A stretch of DNA of 12,914 nucleotides. Origin: PNKC01 sp039917655. Lineage in GTDB: Bacteria > Chloroflexota > Dehalococcoidia > Tepidiformales > Tepidiformaceae. Shown here one piece after another: positions 5,946 to 12,728 of this stretch (the first letter of the stretch is position 1; each line of letters opens with the position of its first letter). Below the pieces are notes generated by a model. It was given only the letters and a program-made list of their open reading frames with translations. It was not told the DNA's origin and did not search any database. The stretch lies in contig JBDSJC010000152.1 of NCBI GenBank assembly GCA_039917655.1, positions 1-12,914 on the forward strand, in the 5' to 3' direction. The translations under genes were made by a program, and so were the position numbers.

Positions 5946-7628
5946 TCAGCGAGCCGCGCCGCGCAGCAACTCCTCGGCAGCGGCCAGGTTCGCCGCGGTG
6001 ACGCCGCCAAGCATGGCTGCCAGCTCTTCGACCCGCTTCTCCCTGGTGACCACGGCCACCGCCGAGGCCGTGCGCTCGCCATCCGTCGTCTTCGAAACGA
6101 CGAAGTGGCGCTGCCCAAAGGCCGCCACCTGCGGCAGGTGCGTCACACAGAGCACCTGGTGGCGCTCCGCCAGCCGCAGCAGCGCCTCACCCACAAGCGC
6201 CCCGGCACGGCCACCCACGCCCTCGTCCACCTCGTCCAGCACCTCCAGGCGCGCTTCACTGGCGTTTCCCAGGACCGTGGTGAGCGCCAGCAAAAAGCGC
6301 GACGTTTCGCCGCCGCTGGCCACCGCAGAGAGCGGGCGCGGCGATTCTCCGGGGTTGAACGAAGCGAGAAACTCCACCCGGTCGATGCCCGTCTCGTTGA
6401 AAGCGCGGGGGTGGACCTCGCCCTCGCCGGCGAGCGGGCTGCTCGTGAGCACGATCTCGTAGTCCGGCAGCGAAGCCGGCGGCCCCTCGGCGTCATCCTC
6501 GCAGGCGAACCCCACAGAGAGCGTCGCGCCGCCCATCGCGAGGTGCTCGAGCTCGGCGGCAATCGCGCGCACCAGGTCCCCAGCACGCGCCCGTCGCCCT
6601 CGCGAGAGCTCGGAAGCAGCCTCGGCCAGTTCGCCGAGCAGCGCGGCCTCCTTCGCCACCAGCGCTCCAAGTGAAAACTCGGCGCTCGTCAACACGGCCA
6701 ACCGTTCCGCGCTGGCCAGCCCGTAGGCCACCACCTCGGGCACCGTCTCGCCATATTTGCGGCAGAGCCGCGCGATGCGGTCCAACCGCTCCTGCACCGC
6801 CGCCAGGCGTTCCGGGTCCTCTTCGATCGCCTCCCGGTAGCGTCGAAGCTCGCGCGCCAGGTCGCTGACGGTGGCCTCCACGGTCTCGGCGAGCGCCGCC
6901 ATGTTTGCCGCCGAGGCGTCACGTGCGCCAACAGCGCGCACCGCCGCCACGGCCTCACCCCAAGCGGGGCCATCCAGCGCCTCAAGCGCCCGCGAAGCGT
7001 CTTCGATCAGGCGCCGCGCGCCGCCCAACCGCGCCTGATCCACGCGCAGCGCTTCGTCTTCGCCCTCTTCCAGCCCGGCCGACGCGATCTCCACTGTCTC
7101 GAACCGAAGCTGGTCCACCAGACGTTCGCGCTCACGAGCGTCGGTGGCAAGGGCTCGAATCTCGCGCCGAATTTCTCGGAGCGAGCGTACAAGCTGTGCC
7201 ACGCCGTCACGGTCGGCGTTCAAGCCCGCGAACGCGTCCAGCACACTTAGCTGCACCGCCGGCCGCAAGATCGCCAGCTGTTCGGATTGCCCGTGAATGT
7301 CGATCAACCCCTCGGCCAGCGCGCGTAATTGGTCGACGGTCGCAGGCTCCCCGTCGATTCTCGCCGAGGCTCGGCCACTGTTCGCAATCGTGCGTTCCAC
7401 GGTGCGCGTCTGCTCGCCGAGCCGCAGCCTTGCTGCCACGGTCGCCCGCTCCGCCCCGGTGGCGATGACCTCACGCCCACGCCGCCCGCCGAAGAGAAAC
7501 ACAAGCGCGTCCACCACCAGCGACTTTCCCGCGCCCGTCTCACCAGTAAACACGTTCAGCCCCGGACCCGGCTCGATGACTACCGAGCGCGCAACGGCAA
7601 AATCCGTGATCTGGACCCGTTCAAGCAC
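5946..7628 (-). CDS. recN: DNA repair protein RecN
   Basis: This 560-residue SMC-like ATPase is of normal RecN length; it acts at double-strand breaks in recombination repair. The N-terminal ATPase half has Walker A GETGAGKS (29-36) and the RecN-typical IHGQSE (111-116). Central coiled-coil arms span roughly 140-360 and are Arg/Glu/Ala-rich. The C-terminal half carries DRVEFLASFNPGE (416-428), the ABC signature SAVASGGETSRF (434-445), Walker B LEVLDEVDEG (461-470) and the switch-His segment CVTHLPQVAAF (494-504). The signature has Thr where most RecN proteins have Leu (SGGELSR), and Walker B reads DEVDEGVGG rather than DEIDTGVSG; both look like tolerated variants. It starts with GTG overlapping the NAD kinase gene by 8 bases. 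This is the last gene of the tlyA-nadK-recN operon, an arrangement known in several phyla. Confidence 0.95.
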   Translation of the reverse strand: MLERVQITDFAVARSVVIEPGPGLNVFTGETGAGKSLVVDALVFLFGGRRGREVIATGAERATVAARLRLGEQTRTVERTIANSGRASARIDGEPATVDQLRALAEGLIDIHGQSEQLAILRPAVQLSVLDAFAGLNADRDGVAQLVRSLREIRREIRALATDARERERLVDQLRFETVEIASAGLEEGEDEALRVDQARLGGARRLIEDASRALEALDGPAWGEAVAAVRAVGARDASAANMAALAETVEATVSDLARELRRYREAIEEDPERLAAVQERLDRIARLCRKYGETVPEVVAYGLASAERLAVLTSAEFSLGALVAKEAALLGELAEAASELSRGRRARAGDLVRAIAAELEHLAMGGATLSVGFACEDDAEGPPASLPDYEIVLTSSPLAGEGEVHPRAFNETGIDRVEFLASFNPGESPRPLSAVASGGETSRFLLALTTVLGNASEARLEVLDEVDEGVGGRAGALVGEALLRLAERHQVLCVTHLPQVAAFGQRHFVVSKTTDGERTASAVAVVTREKRVEELAAMLGGVTAANLAAAEELLRGAAR

Positions 7629-8481
7629 GCTGCTGGTTCATGGTGCTCGACATTTGAAACTCGAGCTTTTCGGCCAGGTCCGAATAAAACGAAGACGGCT
7701 CGCGGAAGCGCACGAACCGTGTGGTGTGCTCGCTGACCCGCACGCGGACCCGCACGCCTGTGCTCACCGGCACGTCCTCCTGACCATCCACGCTGACGAT
7801 TGCGCCGTGGTCCGAGGTCACTTCGAGGTCGACCACCGACTCCGGCTGGAGCACCAGCGAACGGCCCATCGCCAGGTGCGCCGAGACGGGCGTCATCACC
7901 AGGTGATGCTCGGTCGGGGCGAGGATCGGGCCTCCGGCGGCGAGCGAATAGCCCGTGCTCCCGGTTGGCGTCGAAACGATGATCCCGTCGCAGCGGTAGA
8001 GCGCGAGGCGCGCGCGATCCACTTTCACGTCCACGTAAATTGGGCGGCCAGGCGACCGGCGGCTGATCACGATGTCGTTCAGGCCATGGTACTCAACCAC
8101 TGGCGCGCGCACCCCGTCCGTGATCTCGCCCCGCACCATCATCCGCTCCTCCAGCCGCCAATCTTCGGCCACGATGCGTTCGACGTGATTGAAGCAATCG
8201 CGCGGGCTCATATCGGTGAGGAATCCCAGCCGGCCCATGTTTACGCCGAGGATTGGCACGCGATGAGGGATCGTAATGCGGGCGGCGCGCAGCACCGTGC
8301 CATCGCCGCCGATGCAAATCACCAGCCCGGCGGTGTCGATCCCGCAGCCGCTGATGTCGCCCCAGGCATCGGCAACCACCGCTTCAACGCCCTGGCGGCC
8401 AAGTTCCAGCAAGAGCTGATTCGCGAACACCGCCGCACCCTCGCTGGAAGGGTGATGAACGATCACTGCACGCTTCAACAT
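7621..8481 (-). CDS. nadK: NAD kinase (ATP/polyphosphate-NAD kinase)
   Basis: This 286-residue cytoplasmic enzyme phosphorylates NAD to NADP. The motifs stand in family order: GGDGT (58-62) for phosphoryl transfer, NMGRLGFL (81-88), LNDIVI (134-139, in place of the common NEvvi), STPTGSTGYSLAAGGP (170-185) in the substrate pocket, and SVDGQ (230-234). Length fits bacterial NAD kinases. ATG at 8481 is chosen because it gives the usual N-terminus (LKRAVIVHHP) and overlaps the end of tlyA by 7 bases (ATGTTGA). A longer in-frame version starting at 8577 would add a non-conserved stretch inside tlyA. No Shine-Dalgarno is seen, which fits translational coupling to tlyA. It overlaps recN by 8 bases, so the three genes should be expressed together. 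Confidence 0.95.
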   Translation of the reverse strand: MLKRAVIVHHPSSEGAAVFANQLLLELGRQGVEAVVADAWGDISGCGIDTAGLVICIGGDGTVLRAARITIPHRVPILGVNMGRLGFLTDMSPRDCFNHVERIVAEDWRLEERMMVRGEITDGVRAPVVEYHGLNDIVISRRSPGRPIYVDVKVDRARLALYRCDGIIVSTPTGSTGYSLAAGGPILAPTEHHLVMTPVSAHLAMGRSLVLQPESVVDLEVTSDHGAIVSVDGQEDVPVSTGVRVRVRVSEHTTRFVRFREPSSFYSDLAEKLEFQMSSTMNQQRA

Positions 8482-9215
8482 GGATGGCCAGCAGCGGGCG
8501 TAGTGAGATGCACGAGGAACTCCAGGTTGCCATCGCCCCCGCGAATCGGCGAAGCAATGATGCCACAGATCGCCCACCCATCGCCCGTAGCCCAGGCTAC
8601 GAACTCATCGCGCACCCGCTCGTGGACGCGCGCGTCCTTAATCACACCGCCCCGCGGCACGGCCGCGGGGCCGGCTTCGAACTGAGGCTTGAGCAATACC
8701 ACGCCCGAAGTCCCGACAGTCAAGCGCGCGGCGACCGCTGGCAACACCTTTCGCAAGGAGATAAACGACAGATCCGCAACGAAGAATGCTATCGCCCCGA
8801 CTTCCGGGAGTTCTCGCGCATTCGTACCCTCGAGCAGCGTGACGCGCGGGTCATCGCGCAGCTTCGAATGCAGCTGCGCGCGGCCCACATCCACGGCAAG
8901 CACGCTCGCCGCGCCGCGTTGCAGCAGGCAATCCGTGAACCCACCGGTCGAAGCACCGAGGTCCATGCAGGCCAGCCCGCGCACATCCAGGCCGAATTCA
9001 TCGAGCGCCGCGTCCAGCTTCAGCCCGCCGCGGCTGACGAAGCGCTCTTGCCCGGTGACCACAATCGGCGCGTCGTCCGCCAGCATCGTCGCCGCCTTCA
9101 CCAGCGTCAGCGTCCCCACTCGCGCTCGCCCCGCCATGATCAACCGCTGCGCAGCCTCGCGACTCTCCGCCAGGCCGTTCGCCACCATCAGGATGTCCGC
9201 GCGCACCTTCGTCAC
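8475..9215 (-). CDS. tlyA: TlyA family RNA 2'-O-methyltransferase
   Basis: This 246-residue protein combines an N-terminal S4 RNA-binding domain (about 3-62; RADILMVANGLAESREAA start) with a FtsJ-type methyltransferase domain. The junction SRGGLKL (61-67) and the SAM motif DLGASTGGFTD (85-95) are textbook TlyA. The catalytic tetrad K-D-K-E of the FtsJ group can be placed at Lys66, Asp148 (ADLSFIS), Lys176 (LLKPQFE) and Glu232 (NLEFLVH). Characterised actinobacterial members methylate 16S and 23S rRNA ribose; some homologues are annotated as haemolysins, which should not be assumed here. GTG at 9215 is the start and yields the usual MTKxRxD N-terminus. It is the first gene of the tlyA-nadK-recN unit, with a predicted promoter directly upstream, and is divergent from the thiamine-diphosphate enzyme. 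Confidence 0.94.
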   Translation of the reverse strand: MTKVRADILMVANGLAESREAAQRLIMAGRARVGTLTLVKAATMLADDAPIVVTGQERFVSRGGLKLDAALDEFGLDVRGLACMDLGASTGGFTDCLLQRGAASVLAVDVGRAQLHSKLRDDPRVTLLEGTNARELPEVGAIAFFVADLSFISLRKVLPAVAARLTVGTSGVVLLKPQFEAGPAAVPRGGVIKDARVHERVRDEFVAWATGDGWAICGIIASPIRGGDGNLEFLVHLTTPAAGHPC

Positions 9216-9221
9216 CCGCGA

Positions 9222-9249
9222 ACGGTATCACGGCAACCGTGCGAGTCAC
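9222..9249 (-). promoter_or_regulatory. Predicted promoter of the tlyA-nadK-recN operon
   Basis: On the minus strand, GTGACT (9249-9244) is followed by a 16-base spacer and TACCGT (9227-9222), which fits TAnnnT. Six bases then lead to GTG at 9215, so the mRNA would be leaderless or nearly so. The match is partial and read by eye. Confidence 0.35.
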
Positions 9250-9291
9250 GATTTTGCGTTCGACGCCTCCCGTGGGCGGGTCTCTGCCCCG

Positions 9292-9320
9292 GTGACGAAC
9301 CCCATCCGCGCCTGTAGGGT
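9292..9320 (+). promoter_or_regulatory. Predicted promoter of the thiamine-diphosphate enzyme gene
   Basis: GTGACG (9292-9297), a 17-base spacer and TAGGGT (9315-9320) with TG directly before it. The expected transcript start near 9327 would give a leader of about 50 bases carrying the Shine-Dalgarno. It is back to back with the tlyA promoter. Confidence 0.4.
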
Positions 9321-9365
9321 GCGGCTAATGGCGAGGGTTGGCCGATCGCCCTCCGCTCGCGAAAA

Positions 9366-9371
9366 GGGGAG
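9366..9371 (+). promoter_or_regulatory. Ribosome binding site deciding the ThDP enzyme start
   Basis: GGGGAG followed by seven bases and ATG at 9379. This start matches the family N-terminus. The open frame continues upstream into the tlyA region, but nothing there looks like protein of this family. Confidence 0.7.
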
Positions 9372-9378
9372 AAGCACC

Positions 9379-11019
9379 ATGACTGAGGTGAACGGCGGAC
9401 GGTTGGCCGCGAAGCAGCTCAAGCAGGCGGGCATCGATACTGCCTTCGGGGTGGTCGCCGGGCCGATGATCGAGGTCATGGCCGGGATGCAAGCCGAAGG
9501 CATCCGCGTCGTGAACTGCCGCCACGAAGCGTCGGCTTGCTTCGCCGCCTCCGCCTGGGGCTACATCAGCAAGAAGCCAGGCGTTGTCGTCGCCGGGTCT
9601 GGGCCGGGGATGATCAACACCATCACCGGTCTGCACGTGGCCACCGAGTCCGGCATGCCGCTGGTGGTCCTCGGCGGCTCCGTGGACGGCCGCTCCCGAG
9701 GGCTGGGCGGCTTCCAGGAGGCGGACCAGGTCGCCTTCGCAAAGCCCGGCTGCAAGTGGACGGCACAGGTCGATAGTACCGAACGCATCCCCGAGATGGT
9801 CCACCTTGCCCTCGGAAAGGCGCTGTCCGGTCGGCCGGGCGGCGTCTACCTCGACTTCCCTGGCCAGTACGTCCGTCGCCGCATCGATGAAGAAGCGGTC
9901 CAGCTGCGGGAGACCGTCCCCGACGTCTCGCTGCCGTACCCCGACCCGCGTCTCGCCCAGGCGATCGCCTCCATGCTGGCCGAGGCCGAGCGGCCGCTGG
10001 TGCTCATCGGCAAGGGCGCGGCATGGGCCGATGCGGGCGCCGCCCTGACCCAACTCGTCGGGCTCGGCATCCCGTACGTCGCCTCACCGATGGGCCGCGG
10101 CGTCGTCCCCGACGACAACGCGATGTGCATGAACGCCGCCCGTTCCTCCGCCCTCGCCGGGGCCGACGCCGTGCTGATGGTCGGCGGGCGTTTCAACTGG
10201 ATCTTCCAGTTCGGCCGCGCCCCGCGCTTCGCCCCCAACGTGCGGTTGGCGCAGATCGACATTGTGGCCGAGGAGATGACCAGCGCCGCCAACCTCGAAC
10301 TCGGCCTGGTGGCCGACTGCGCCGCCGGAGTGGAGGCCGTGGTCGCCGCGCTCGCCGGCCGCACGCTCGCCACAGCGAACGGCTGGCTAGACGGCCTGCG
10401 CACCGACGCCCTCAAGAACGAGGCGGCAATCAGCGAGCAGATGTCCTCCGATTCCACGCCCATCAACCACTACCGCCTCCTGCGCGAAATCCGCGACGTC
10501 CTCCCCCGCCAGGCAAATGTGAGCGTCGATGCCGAGCTGACCATGGCCGTCGCGCGGGCAGTGCTCCCGAGCTACAACCCGCGCTCGCTGCTGAACTCGG
10601 GCACCACCGGCTGCATGGGCACCGGGGTGCCCTACGCTCTGGGCGCGAAGCTTGCGAGGCCCGGCTGGCCCGCCGTGGCGGTGGTCGGTGACTACGCCTT
10701 TGGCGCCGCCGCCATGGAAGTCGAGACCGCCGCCCGTGTGGGTGCGAACGTGGTCTTCGTGGTTTCGAACAACGGCGGGATTGCCGGGCACTCGATCCAG
10801 GACCGCATGTTCGCACCCGACTCTCCGCCGATCGCCGCGCTCCTGCCGGTGGACTACGAGCGCATGGGTCAGATGGTCGGCGGCTTCTCCGCGCGCGTCA
10901 CGGACCCCGCGCAGCTCCGGCCAACCCTCGAAATGGCGCTCGCCGCGGACCGCGTAGCCGTAATCAACGTGATCACGGATCCGAAGGGCGGCCAGCGCGG
11001 CTCGATGTACCTGGGGTGA
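9379..11019 (+). CDS. ThDP-dependent enzyme, oxalyl-CoA decarboxylase/2-hydroxyacyl-CoA lyase-like
   Basis: This 546-residue protein shows the three-domain layout of the ThDP decarboxylase superfamily. The Pyr domain (about 1-165) has RHEASACFAASAWGY (48-62), where Glu50 activates the cofactor, and SGPGMINTITG (74-84). The central domain (about 190-325) includes the LVLIGKGAAW segment (207-216). The PP domain (about 365-530) carries the metal/diphosphate motif from Gly437-Asp438 to Asn464-Asn465 (VVGDYAFGAAAMEVETA). The form GDxAFGxxxMEVET, rather than GDGxF, is shared by oxalyl-CoA decarboxylase and 2-hydroxyacyl-CoA lyase, which release or join formyl-CoA. Acetolactate synthase is less likely. 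The C-terminus is short (ends GSMYLG), so the CoA-covering tail differs from textbook members. No formyl-CoA transferase lies in the window, so the substrate is open. It is a single gene with its own promoter. Confidence 0.83.
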   Translation: MTEVNGGRLAAKQLKQAGIDTAFGVVAGPMIEVMAGMQAEGIRVVNCRHEASACFAASAWGYISKKPGVVVAGSGPGMINTITGLHVATESGMPLVVLGGSVDGRSRGLGGFQEADQVAFAKPGCKWTAQVDSTERIPEMVHLALGKALSGRPGGVYLDFPGQYVRRRIDEEAVQLRETVPDVSLPYPDPRLAQAIASMLAEAERPLVLIGKGAAWADAGAALTQLVGLGIPYVASPMGRGVVPDDNAMCMNAARSSALAGADAVLMVGGRFNWIFQFGRAPRFAPNVRLAQIDIVAEEMTSAANLELGLVADCAAGVEAVVAALAGRTLATANGWLDGLRTDALKNEAAISEQMSSDSTPINHYRLLREIRDVLPRQANVSVDAELTMAVARAVLPSYNPRSLLNSGTTGCMGTGVPYALGAKLARPGWPAVAVVGDYAFGAAAMEVETAARVGANVVFVVSNNGGIAGHSIQDRMFAPDSPPIAALLPVDYERMGQMVGGFSARVTDPAQLRPTLEMALAADRVAVINVITDPKGGQRGSMYLG

Positions 11020-11079
11020 GACTTCGATGCACCGAGGTAGCGGCTTGCGGGGAGACGAGACCAACCCAACCACTCGGCC

Positions 11080-11625
11080 TCACTTGGCGAGGTGTCGGCC
11101 ACGACGGGCATCGACCGCATGGACCAACTCCTCGACACGCACCGGGCTCTCCATCGCCTGCGCTTCTGTGTCAGGCTCTGGCTGCATTCCCAGAAACGAC
11201 TGGACTTGGCCGAGCATGGACAACACTTTGGTGATCTCCCTTTCAGCGATCATGTTTACGTGAAGCTCGACCTTCGCCCGGCGGTCCTCCCTCCGCCCCT
11301 GCCGGTTCTGCGACATGAGGACAAACATCGAAAGGAAAATCGCTTCGAGGGCAACCCCAAGCGTCAGGGCGCTAAAGGGGAAGGGATCGAACTGCGGGGC
11401 GAACCTGACCGGGAGGTTGAGGACGATCCAGGCGGAGAATCCAACCGCATGGACCGCGACAACCGTCATGCTGCCGACGTGGGTAGCCACCTTGTCGGCC
11501 AGGCGGTCGGCCCAGGACTTCGTGATGTGGTCTTCGTCGTCCAGGTGAAACACCTCTTCGACTGTATCGACGACATGGTCAGCCTGGCTCGATGCGGATT
11601 GGCTTCGTGATTTCTGCGCAGACAT
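11080..11625 (-). CDS. DUF1003 membrane protein (downstream copy)
   Basis: This 181-residue protein has an acidic N-terminal part (HLDDEDHITKSWADRLADKV, about 27-46) and two transmembrane helices (about 52-70 and 84-106). Between and within them are the DUF1003 hallmarks FDPFPF (79-84), LEAIFLS (93-99) and MSQNRQ (104-109), followed by a charged helix (RREDRRAKVELHVNMIAERE) and a variable C-terminus. The short loop and charged ends suggest both termini are cytoplasmic. The family has no established biochemical role. It lies 29 bases after the stop of a second DUF1003 gene and is probably co-transcribed; no good Shine-Dalgarno precedes ATG 11625. Its end converges with the ThDP gene (60-base gap without a clear terminator). 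Confidence 0.85.
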   Translation of the reverse strand: MSAQKSRSQSASSQADHVVDTVEEVFHLDDEDHITKSWADRLADKVATHVGSMTVVAVHAVGFSAWIVLNLPVRFAPQFDPFPFSALTLGVALEAIFLSMFVLMSQNRQGRREDRRAKVELHVNMIAEREITKVLSMLGQVQSFLGMQPEPDTEAQAMESPVRVEELVHAVDARRGRHLAK

Positions 11626-11654
11626 GGAATTCGCGGCCCCTGAGGATGAATTCG

Positions 11655-12236
11655 CTACTTGGCGGCGGCCTTGTCGGTGGCCTCACGGCGGGCCAGTTCG
11701 TCCAGCACTTCCGTCGGGTTGACCTCTTTCTTTAGTTCACCCAGGTCTGGATCGTCGTCGGTGGTCACTCCGACGTGTTTGGCCACGGCCTCGAGCAGCG
11801 TCAGCAGCTTCGTCGCCTCCCTTTCGGAAAGCAGATTGATCTGGAGGTCGAGGTCCGCGCGCTTGTCGGCCAATGCGGAAGAGCGGTTCTGACTGATGAG
11901 CACGAAGGTGCTCAAGAAAATTGCCTCCAGTGAGACCACCATTGTGAGCAAGCCGAAAGGGAACTCGTCGAACGGTGTTACGCCAAGCCAGCCGAGGTTG
12001 ACCAGAATCCACACCGCAAACCAGGCGACGTGGAGGTAGACGAAAAGCATGCTCCCAGAGAACCAGGTGATACGGTCCGCAGCTCGGTCTTGCATCGACT
12101 TGGCCTCTTCGAACTGTCGCCGGGACTCAGCAATGTGCGCGATGTTCTTTTCAACCACCGTCGCGACGCTGTTCACGGGATCATTGGCCCGCTGCTGCTC
12201 TGTCGAGCGAGTGTCGAGTCCCATCGTATCTGTCAT
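11655..12236 (-). CDS. DUF1003 membrane protein (upstream copy)
   Basis: This 193-residue protein is paralogous to the next gene. An N-terminal helical region with many Glu/Arg/Gln (about 25-56) leads to two transmembrane helices (about 62-82 and 94-116). The hallmark motifs are FDEFPF (89-94), SLEAIFLSTFVL (102-113) and ISQNR (114-118), followed by DLQINLLSERE (130-140) and an acidic stretch DDDPD (160-164). The last part (EVLDELARREATDKAAAK) is a charged helix. ATG at 12236 is preferred: the frame runs further up to 12305, but the extra 23 residues look non-conserved, and a TATCGT box ends six bases before 12236. It is the first gene of the DUF1003 pair and divergent from the small repeat protein at 12480. 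Function unknown. Confidence 0.84.
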   Translation of the reverse strand: MTDTMGLDTRSTEQQRANDPVNSVATVVEKNIAHIAESRRQFEEAKSMQDRAADRITWFSGSMLFVYLHVAWFAVWILVNLGWLGVTPFDEFPFGLLTMVVSLEAIFLSTFVLISQNRSSALADKRADLDLQINLLSEREATKLLTLLEAVAKHVGVTTDDDPDLGELKKEVNPTEVLDELARREATDKAAAK

Positions 12237-12242
12237 GGTGCG

Positions 12243-12248
12243 ACGATA
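12243..12248 (-). promoter_or_regulatory. Weak -10 candidate for the DUF1003 pair
   Basis: On the minus strand TATCGT is followed by six bases and ATG 12236, the same layout as the tlyA start. No -35 supports it. Confidence 0.25.
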
Positions 12249-12386
12249 GGGGTGAAGGCATTGCGTGGGCAGGCGCTTGCACCCAACAAAGGTTTCGACA
12301 ATCAAACAAACATTTTAGGTAGCTGTAGGAGACCGGCGACACCTCCGATGTCGGCGGGCCACGGGCACCCGATTCCGGGTTGACAC

Positions 12387-12400
12387 GTGATTGCAATCAA
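12387..12400. promoter_or_regulatory. FNR/CRP-family-like palindromic operator
   Basis: GTGAT-TGCA-ATCAA matches the FNR/ANR consensus TTGAT-N4-ATCAA at nine of ten positions, and its core TGATTGCAATCA (12388-12399) is a perfect 12-base palindrome. A TTGACA (12380-12385) abuts it. Its centre lies about 60 bases before the transcript start expected from the TACGAT box at 12441. It sits between divergent membrane-protein genes. Confidence 0.4.
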
Positions 12401-12440
12401 ATTTCGGTCGATAGCGATCCGCCCTCGCACGGTCGTTCCC

Positions 12441-12446
12441 TACGAT
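12441..12446 (+). promoter_or_regulatory. Predicted -10 box (TACGAT) for the small repeat protein
   Basis: TACGAT fits TAnnnT and lies 33 bases before ATG 12480, with a Shine-Dalgarno (AGGAGAG, 12470-12476) in the predicted leader. No -35 hexamer is visible at the right distance, as expected of an activator-dependent promoter. Confidence 0.35.
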
Positions 12447-12479
12447 TTCCTTGTGAATGAACAAACTTCAGGAGAGACC

Positions 12480-12704
12480 ATGAACAACGATACCGAGGAC
12501 ACCCGCAAGGAAATCGAGACCCTCAAAATCGCGCAAGCAACCCAGGCGGCCGCGATCGCCGGGGCGCAAGCCACGCAGGCCGCTGTGACGGCTGGCGCAG
12601 CCGCTACACAGGCGGCCGCTACCGCCGGCACTTTGGCGACCATGATCGCCGGCTCCGTGGCCCTCGTCGTCGGGATTTTTCTGGGCGCGACACTGCGCCG
12701 CTAA
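12480..12704 (+). CDS. Small membrane protein with 11-residue Ala/Thr/Gln repeats
   Basis: This 74-residue protein is not assigned to a family. A charged N-terminus (MNNDTEDTRKEIETLK, 1-16) resembles the beginning of a coiled coil. Three tandem 11-residue repeats follow: AQATQAAAIAG (18-28), AQATQAAVTAG (29-39) and AAATQAAATAG (40-50). A hydrophobic segment (about 54-72, MIAGSVALVVGIFLGATL) ends in two arginines. The 11-residue period fits a continuous helix with a repeating Thr/Gln face, possibly oligomerising. ATG 12480 is chosen for the AGGAGAG just upstream; a longer open frame from 12387 would begin within the palindromic operator and lacks a ribosome site. It is divergent from the DUF1003 pair and followed after 24 bases by a possible peptide gene. 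Confidence 0.72.
   Translation: MNNDTEDTRKEIETLKIAQATQAAAIAGAQATQAAVTAGAAATQAAATAGTLATMIAGSVALVVGIFLGATLRR
12531..12629 (+). repeat. Three tandem 33-bp coding repeats
   Basis: Units at 12531-12563, 12564-12596 and 12597-12629 encode the 11-residue repeats. The DNA copies differ at many third positions while the protein is conserved, so the repeat is old and held by selection on the protein. Confidence 0.7.
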
Positions 12705-12728
12705 CGAGACGACGATAGGAGACGTCAA

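Noticed and set aside
5595..6674. Plus-strand open frame (359 codons) opposite the DUF3303-like gene and recN
   Set aside because: The product is His/Arg-rich and low in motif content; recN signature and Walker B lie on the other strand here.
7297..8685. Plus-strand open frame (462 codons) opposite recN and nadK
   Set aside because: The minus strand carries clear RecN and NAD kinase motifs throughout; no ribosome site or family motif supports the plus frame.
8689..9378. N-terminal extension of the ThDP enzyme frame back to 8689
   Set aside because: It overlaps tlyA and its promoter. The family N-terminus and GGGGAG site place the start at 9379.
11020..11079. Terminator between the convergent ThDP and DUF1003 genes
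   Set aside because: Only a 5-bp CCGAG/CTCGG pairing over a long loop is seen, with no T-tract.
12237..12305. Upstream start of the first DUF1003 gene at 12305
   Set aside because: The 23 extra residues do not resemble the family, and a -10-like box lies directly before 12236.
12380..12408. TTGACA at 12380 as a -35 of a standard promoter
   Set aside because: The hexamer 17 bases downstream is TTCGGT and nearby spacings are no better. TACGAT at 12441 is too far for this -35.
12387..12479. Upstream start of the small repeat protein at 12387
   Set aside because: It begins at the palindromic operator, without a Shine-Dalgarno. AGGAGAG before 12480 is the better start signal.
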